Below, in pieces: positions 5,487 through 7,517 of a stretch of 7,517 nucleotides of DNA. The notes under the pieces were generated by a model, which saw nothing but the letters and a program-made list of their open reading frames with translations, was not told the origin of the DNA and made no database searches. How positions within the stretch are numbered: the first letter of the stretch is position 1; each line of letters starts with the position of its first letter. This DNA comes from Anaerolineales bacterium UBA3071 (GTDB lineage: Bacteria; Chloroflexota; Anaerolineae; UBA3071), in contig DFBV01000080.1 of NCBI GenBank assembly GCA_002366755.1, forward strand, positions 1 through 7,517, read 5' to 3'. The translations under genes were made by a program, and so were the position numbers.

Positions 5487-6341
5487 TCATGTTCGTGGGC
5501 TACCTGGTAGACGCCTCGATCGGGATGCTTGAAACACCTGAGGGTTGACCAACCGTTTTGGAGATTCCCCGCTCAAGAGCGTTCTCACATCTTCGACCAC
5601 CATCGCCGAATGGTGTTTTCTGACATCGTCGGCCGCGCCGGCCAGGTGCGGTGTGAGGAGCACGTTGTCCAACTCCAACCAGGGGCTGTCTGGTGGCAAG
5701 GGTTCCTGCCAGAAGACGTCCAATGCCGCGCCCGCAATTCGACGCTCCAGGAGCGCTTTATACAGCGCTTCCTCGTCGACTACGGCAGCACGTGCAGTGT
5801 TGACAAGAACCGCGGTTGGCTTCATCCGCGCTAGCTCAGCCGCTCCGATCATGCCCCGCGTCTCCTCACTGAGGGGGACGTGAAGCGAGAGGAAATCGGC
5901 CCTAGCTAGTATCTCGTTCCATGGGGCCAGGTGCACTATGCTGCCGAGATCATCTTGGCACATGTAGGGATCGTTTCCCAGCACGTTCATGCCCAAGGCA
6001 CAAGCACGACGGGCCAGTGCCTGTCCGATGGCTCCACATCCCACCAGCCCCAGAGTCTTGCCTGCCAATTCAGGCCCGCGAAAGTGGAAGTAGGGCATCT
6101 CGTCGCCTACGTACCACCCGCTCTCCCGGCCCACCTCGACGACCGTGCCGGTTGGCTCGTGGCCCAGGATGATCGGAGCCTTGTGGAGCAGGTACCACTC
6201 CATCGTGTCGCCGCCGCAGAGCCCGCAGGCTTCGGCCTTGACCAACAGCTCCCCAGGGCCGATCTGCGGTATCGGACGTTCCTCCAGGCGCACGTCACGG
6301 TTGTTGTAGTAGACCGCGACCTTCATCATCGTCTTGGTCAC
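5487..6341 (-). CDS. Chimeric dehydrogenase: MDR (GroES-like) N-terminus fused to D-2-hydroxyacid dehydrogenase
   Basis: A 284-residue frame made of two unrelated families. Residues 6-71 are the start of a zinc-type medium-chain alcohol dehydrogenase: PxxGPGELLVKAEACGLCGG, catalytic-zinc C39 or C42 region, and GHE (60-62) with PTGTVVEVG. From about residue 72 the protein is a D-2-hydroxyacid dehydrogenase: GWYVGDE, RGPELAGKTLGLVGCGAIGQ with the NAD motif GCGAIG (101-106), and the triad R184 (NTARA), E213 (WQEP) and H232 (TPHLAGA). The MDR part lacks its own Rossmann fold and the second family lacks its N-terminal substrate domain, so activity is doubtful. The join (about 6130-6105) is in frame at a place where both families have a V-G-D stretch. 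GTG 6341, with GGAG 8 bases upstream, is the best start; ATG 6329 is possible. No operon partner is seen. Confidence 0.8.
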   Translation of the reverse strand: MTKTMMKVAVYYNNRDVRLEERPIPQIGPGELLVKAEACGLCGGDTMEWYLLHKAPIILGHEPTGTVVEVGRESGWYVGDEMPYFHFRGPELAGKTLGLVGCGAIGQALARRACALGMNVLGNDPYMCQDDLGSIVHLAPWNEILARADFLSLHVPLSEETRGMIGAAELARMKPTAVLVNTARAAVVDEEALYKALLERRIAGAALDVFWQEPLPPDSPWLELDNVLLTPHLAGAADDVRKHHSAMVVEDVRTLLSGESPKRLVNPQVFQASRSRRLPGSPRT

Positions 6342-6354
6342 TTGCTCTTCTCCG

Positions 6355-6396
6355 TCAGCCGGGCACGATCGCCGTCTTGACGCATTGCCCTTCCAT
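6355..6396 (-). CDS. Possible 13-codon leader peptide upstream of the chimeric dehydrogenase
   Basis: ATG 6396 with an excellent AAGGAGG six bases upstream (about 6409-6403) opens a frame reading MEGQCVKTAIVPG and stops at 6357-6355, 13 bases before the GTG of the dehydrogenase. The binding site is far better than the dehydrogenase's own, so the peptide may be a translated leader, or the first codons of a gene whose remainder has been lost. The sequence VKTAIV resembles dehydrogenase starts but is too short to assign. Confidence 0.3.
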   Translation of the reverse strand: MEGQCVKTAIVPG

Positions 6397-6484
6397 TTTC
6401 GCCCTCCTTGACTGTGTTTGTGCCCGCCACCCCGAAAGCCTTGTTGGTAACGTGCCCGGAAGGGGTAGACATGGCCCAAAAGAA

Positions 6485-6508
6485 AAAAGACCCCGAAAGG
6501 GGTCTTTT
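6485..6508 (-). terminator. Intrinsic terminator (bidirectional shape, best on the minus strand)
   Basis: AAAAGACCCC (6485-6494), loop GAAA, GGGGTCTTTT (6499-6508): a perfect 10-bp stem. On the minus strand it is followed by TTTTTTCTTTT, a full terminator for transcripts arriving from the right (the secreted protein gene). On the plus strand only TTTTC follows. It insulates the dehydrogenase gene from upstream transcription. Confidence 0.75.
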
Positions 6509-6669
6509 CACTCCTGTGTCTGTCCAAGGTATGTGTTTAGCTGATCAAAGCTCGTCTCTCCCCCAACCTTTCCTGAATTTCCAACCTCTCTGTCTCCCCT
6601 TCCTTGATTCCAGTTTGCAACCCGAATCGTGCAAAGTCAACACTCAAGTTTCCCTGCCATGGAGGGTGA

Positions 6670-6720
6670 TTTGCGGGGGTGGTCAACTTTCAGCTACGTT
6701 GACTTGGTGGCCACTGACAG
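6670..6720. mobile_element. Possible insertion-sequence end remnant (IS21-like terminal repeats)
   Basis: Sequence GGTGGTCAACTTTCAGCTAC (6679-6698) then GTTGAC and TGGTGGCCACTGACA (6705-6719). GTCAAC/GTTGAC form an inverted repeat (6682-6687, 6698-6703). The style, and an end in TGACA (TG...CA type termini), recall terminal repeats of IS21-family elements. No IstA or IstB coding sequence is adjacent, so at most a solo end is present. This rests on recollection of the motif style, not on a search. Confidence 0.25.
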
Positions 6721-6791
6721 TTCGATTTTCTCTCTAGATATTGAGCCCAAAAGGGGAGGGGAGGGGGCGACGCCTCATCTACGGCTAATCG

Positions 6792-6826
6792 AAAAAGGCC
6801 CTGAAAGAGGGCATGTGGGCTTTTTT
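6792..6826. terminator. Intrinsic terminator, bidirectional
   Basis: AAAAA-G-GCCC (6792-6801) pairs with GGGC-TTTTTT (6817-6826), with a single bulged G; an inner pairing GCCCT/AGGGC is an alternative. A T-run follows on both strands (TTTTTTCTTC on plus, TTTTTCG on minus). It is the first clear intrinsic terminator met by minus-strand transcription leaving the secreted protein gene, about 200 bases past its outer stop. Confidence 0.6.
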
Positions 6827-6864
6827 CTTCCGTTCTCCGTATCTGTTAGCTCATACTAACGCAA

Positions 6865-6898
6865 GACGGGAAGCGGGTCTTACGACTCGCTCCCCGTC
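6865..6898 (-). other. Long stem-loop in the 3' region of the secreted protein gene
   Basis: Arms 6865-6879 and 6884-6898 pair over 15 positions with one mismatch and one G-T. On the minus strand the loop is GTAA, a GNRA-type tetraloop closed by C-G, while the plus-strand loop is TTAC; this favours function in minus-strand RNA, the strand of the gene ending at 7009. It has no T-run, so a 3'-end protecting stem is more likely than a terminator. A 12-base palindrome, GCCAGGCCTGGC, lies at 6913-6924. Confidence 0.5.
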
Positions 6899-7008
6899 CG
6901 TACAGTTACTCAGCCAGGCCTGGCAGCGGGCGCCTCTGCAAGCCCCTGTGCCTGCTCACGCATCCTCACTCTAGCCTGCGTCGAGGACAACAGGACAATC
7001 CCAGCGCG

Positions 7009-7512
7009 TCATCGAAGTTTCGTGCCATTGATAGTAAAATCGGGATAGCCCCACCACAGCGGATCCCAGTCCTAGCCATCTTCTTGGCTGATAGTGTACT
7101 CCCCGTCCGGCGTGAAGCAGAACATTCCTGCCTTCTTGTTGGACTCAAAGGCCCCCCAGCCATGGAGCTGGTAGTGCAGCCCGTTCTCATCAGGCTCAGG
7201 CCCGTAAGTGTAGAAAAACTCTGCTGTGCCGGAGCGCTTGTCGGGAAATATGGCTAGGTAGCCATAGTGGTCGCCGATAAAGTCGCTGAACACTTCCCCG
7301 AACGTGAGAGGATAGTCGTTATATCTCACATACGAGTGGATGTATCCCTCAGCCTTCACTGGCCCACCTCCAGTTATGTCACTGGAGAACTCCGCGTCAT
7401 AGTTGGGTTTGAAAGGCGGTCCCGTCGCTAGAACCAGCGGGGTGGTGGCAAGTAACAGCACACACACCCCAAGCAGTAATCCTAACCTAATCTGAACTTT
7501 GGACAAACGCAT
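7009..7512 (-). pseudogene. Secreted protein of unknown function, interrupted by an in-frame TAG
   Basis: From ATG 7512 the protein starts with a clear signal peptide: MRLSKVQIR, hydrophobic LGLLLGVCVLLLATTPLVLA, likely cleavage after LATG or ALA-like LVLA about residue 30. The mature part is rich in aromatic and glycine residues (YIHSYVRYNDYPLTF, HYQLHGWGAF) and probably a beta-rich exported domain; the family is not recognised. At 7074-7072 a TAG stops the frame after GEYTISQEDG, but the same frame continues as DWDPLWWGYPDFTINGTKLR to TGA 7011-7009. That tail has the same aromatic character and ends naturally, so the TAG looks like a single nonsense change (or readthrough or sequencing error). 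Without readthrough the product is 146 residues. Only five bases precede the ATG, so the true start may lie outside the window. Confidence 0.65.
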
Positions 7513-7517
7513 TGGCT

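Larger units (their letters stand above)
6527..7008. other. Non-coding stretch between the dehydrogenase and secreted protein genes
   Basis: About 480 bases without a credible gene. Frames here are short, compositionally odd or shadows. The stretch holds the possible insertion-sequence end (6670-6720), a G-rich run (about 6749-6770), the bidirectional terminator (6792-6826), a small GTTAG/CTAAC inverted repeat (6845-6860), the long GUAA hairpin (6865-6898) and a palindrome (6913-6924). Confidence 0.5.

Noticed and set aside
5501..5525. TACCTGGTAG resembling part of the 95-bp repeat
   Set aside because: Only about ten bases match and they lie inside the dehydrogenase coding end; no hairpin or second site is present.
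6338..6472. 44-codon minus frame from ATG 6472 overlapping the dehydrogenase GTG
   Set aside because: No ribosome site, low-complexity hydrophilic sequence, begins immediately after a terminator; the frame with AAGGAGG is the better candidate.
6408..6859. Plus-strand frames over the terminators and the insertion-end-like region
   Set aside because: They cross two intrinsic terminators, show no domain pattern and have no ribosome sites.

Overview
The window is a GC-rich bacterial segment, most likely from Chloroflexota (Anaerolineae-type). That placement is an inference from the style of the REC-only and NarL-type regulators, the PAS/GAF histidine kinase, the MntA/HepT pair and the dehydrogenase types. 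No rRNA, tRNA or CRISPR array was seen. Most genes lie on the minus strand; only the MntA/HepT pair is on the plus strand.

Layout from left to right. (1) 1-131: the N-terminus of a diacylglycerol/undecaprenol kinase (minus), which runs off the left edge and is preceded by a near-consensus sigma70 promoter. (2) 278-875: a receiver-domain response regulator (minus) that runs out of frame into the last 77 codons of an ABC-2 permease, an apparent deletion scar. (3) 918-1721: a four-helix membrane protein gene (minus) between two copies of a 95-bp repeat (95/95 aligned without gaps, 5 mismatches). Each copy carries a hairpin, a tandem palindromic site and an extended -10 on the minus strand. (4) 1797-2688: promoter, MntA-type nucleotidyltransferase and HepT-type toxin, with the two genes overlapping by 1 bp. 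(5) 2701-5412: a two-component operon (minus), PAS-PAS-GAF-HisKA_3 kinase followed by a NarL/LuxR-type regulator (4-bp overlap). Its promoter lies in an inverted repeat, and a large hairpin separates it from hepT. (6) 5487-6341: a dehydrogenase gene (minus) that is an in-frame chimera of the N-terminal part of a zinc-type MDR alcohol dehydrogenase with the NAD-binding/catalytic part of a D-2-hydroxyacid dehydrogenase. (7) 6485-6900: a non-coding stretch with two terminator hairpins, a possible insertion-sequence end and a long GUAA-loop hairpin. (8) 7009-7512: a secreted protein gene (minus) interrupted by one in-frame TAG, with 20 plausible codons after it.

The main theme is breakage and rejoining. 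Two gene junctions (REC/permease and MDR/2-hydroxyacid dehydrogenase) and one nonsense codon lie in 7.5 kb, together with a dispersed regulatory-looking repeat and toxin-antitoxin genes. This fits either a deletion-prone accessory region or assembly joins; read mapping across the junctions would decide. Functionally, the intact units are the sensor kinase/regulator pair and the MntA-HepT module. No complete new defence or metabolic system is evident, but the chimeric dehydrogenase and the 95-bp repeat cassette are the items most worth follow-up.
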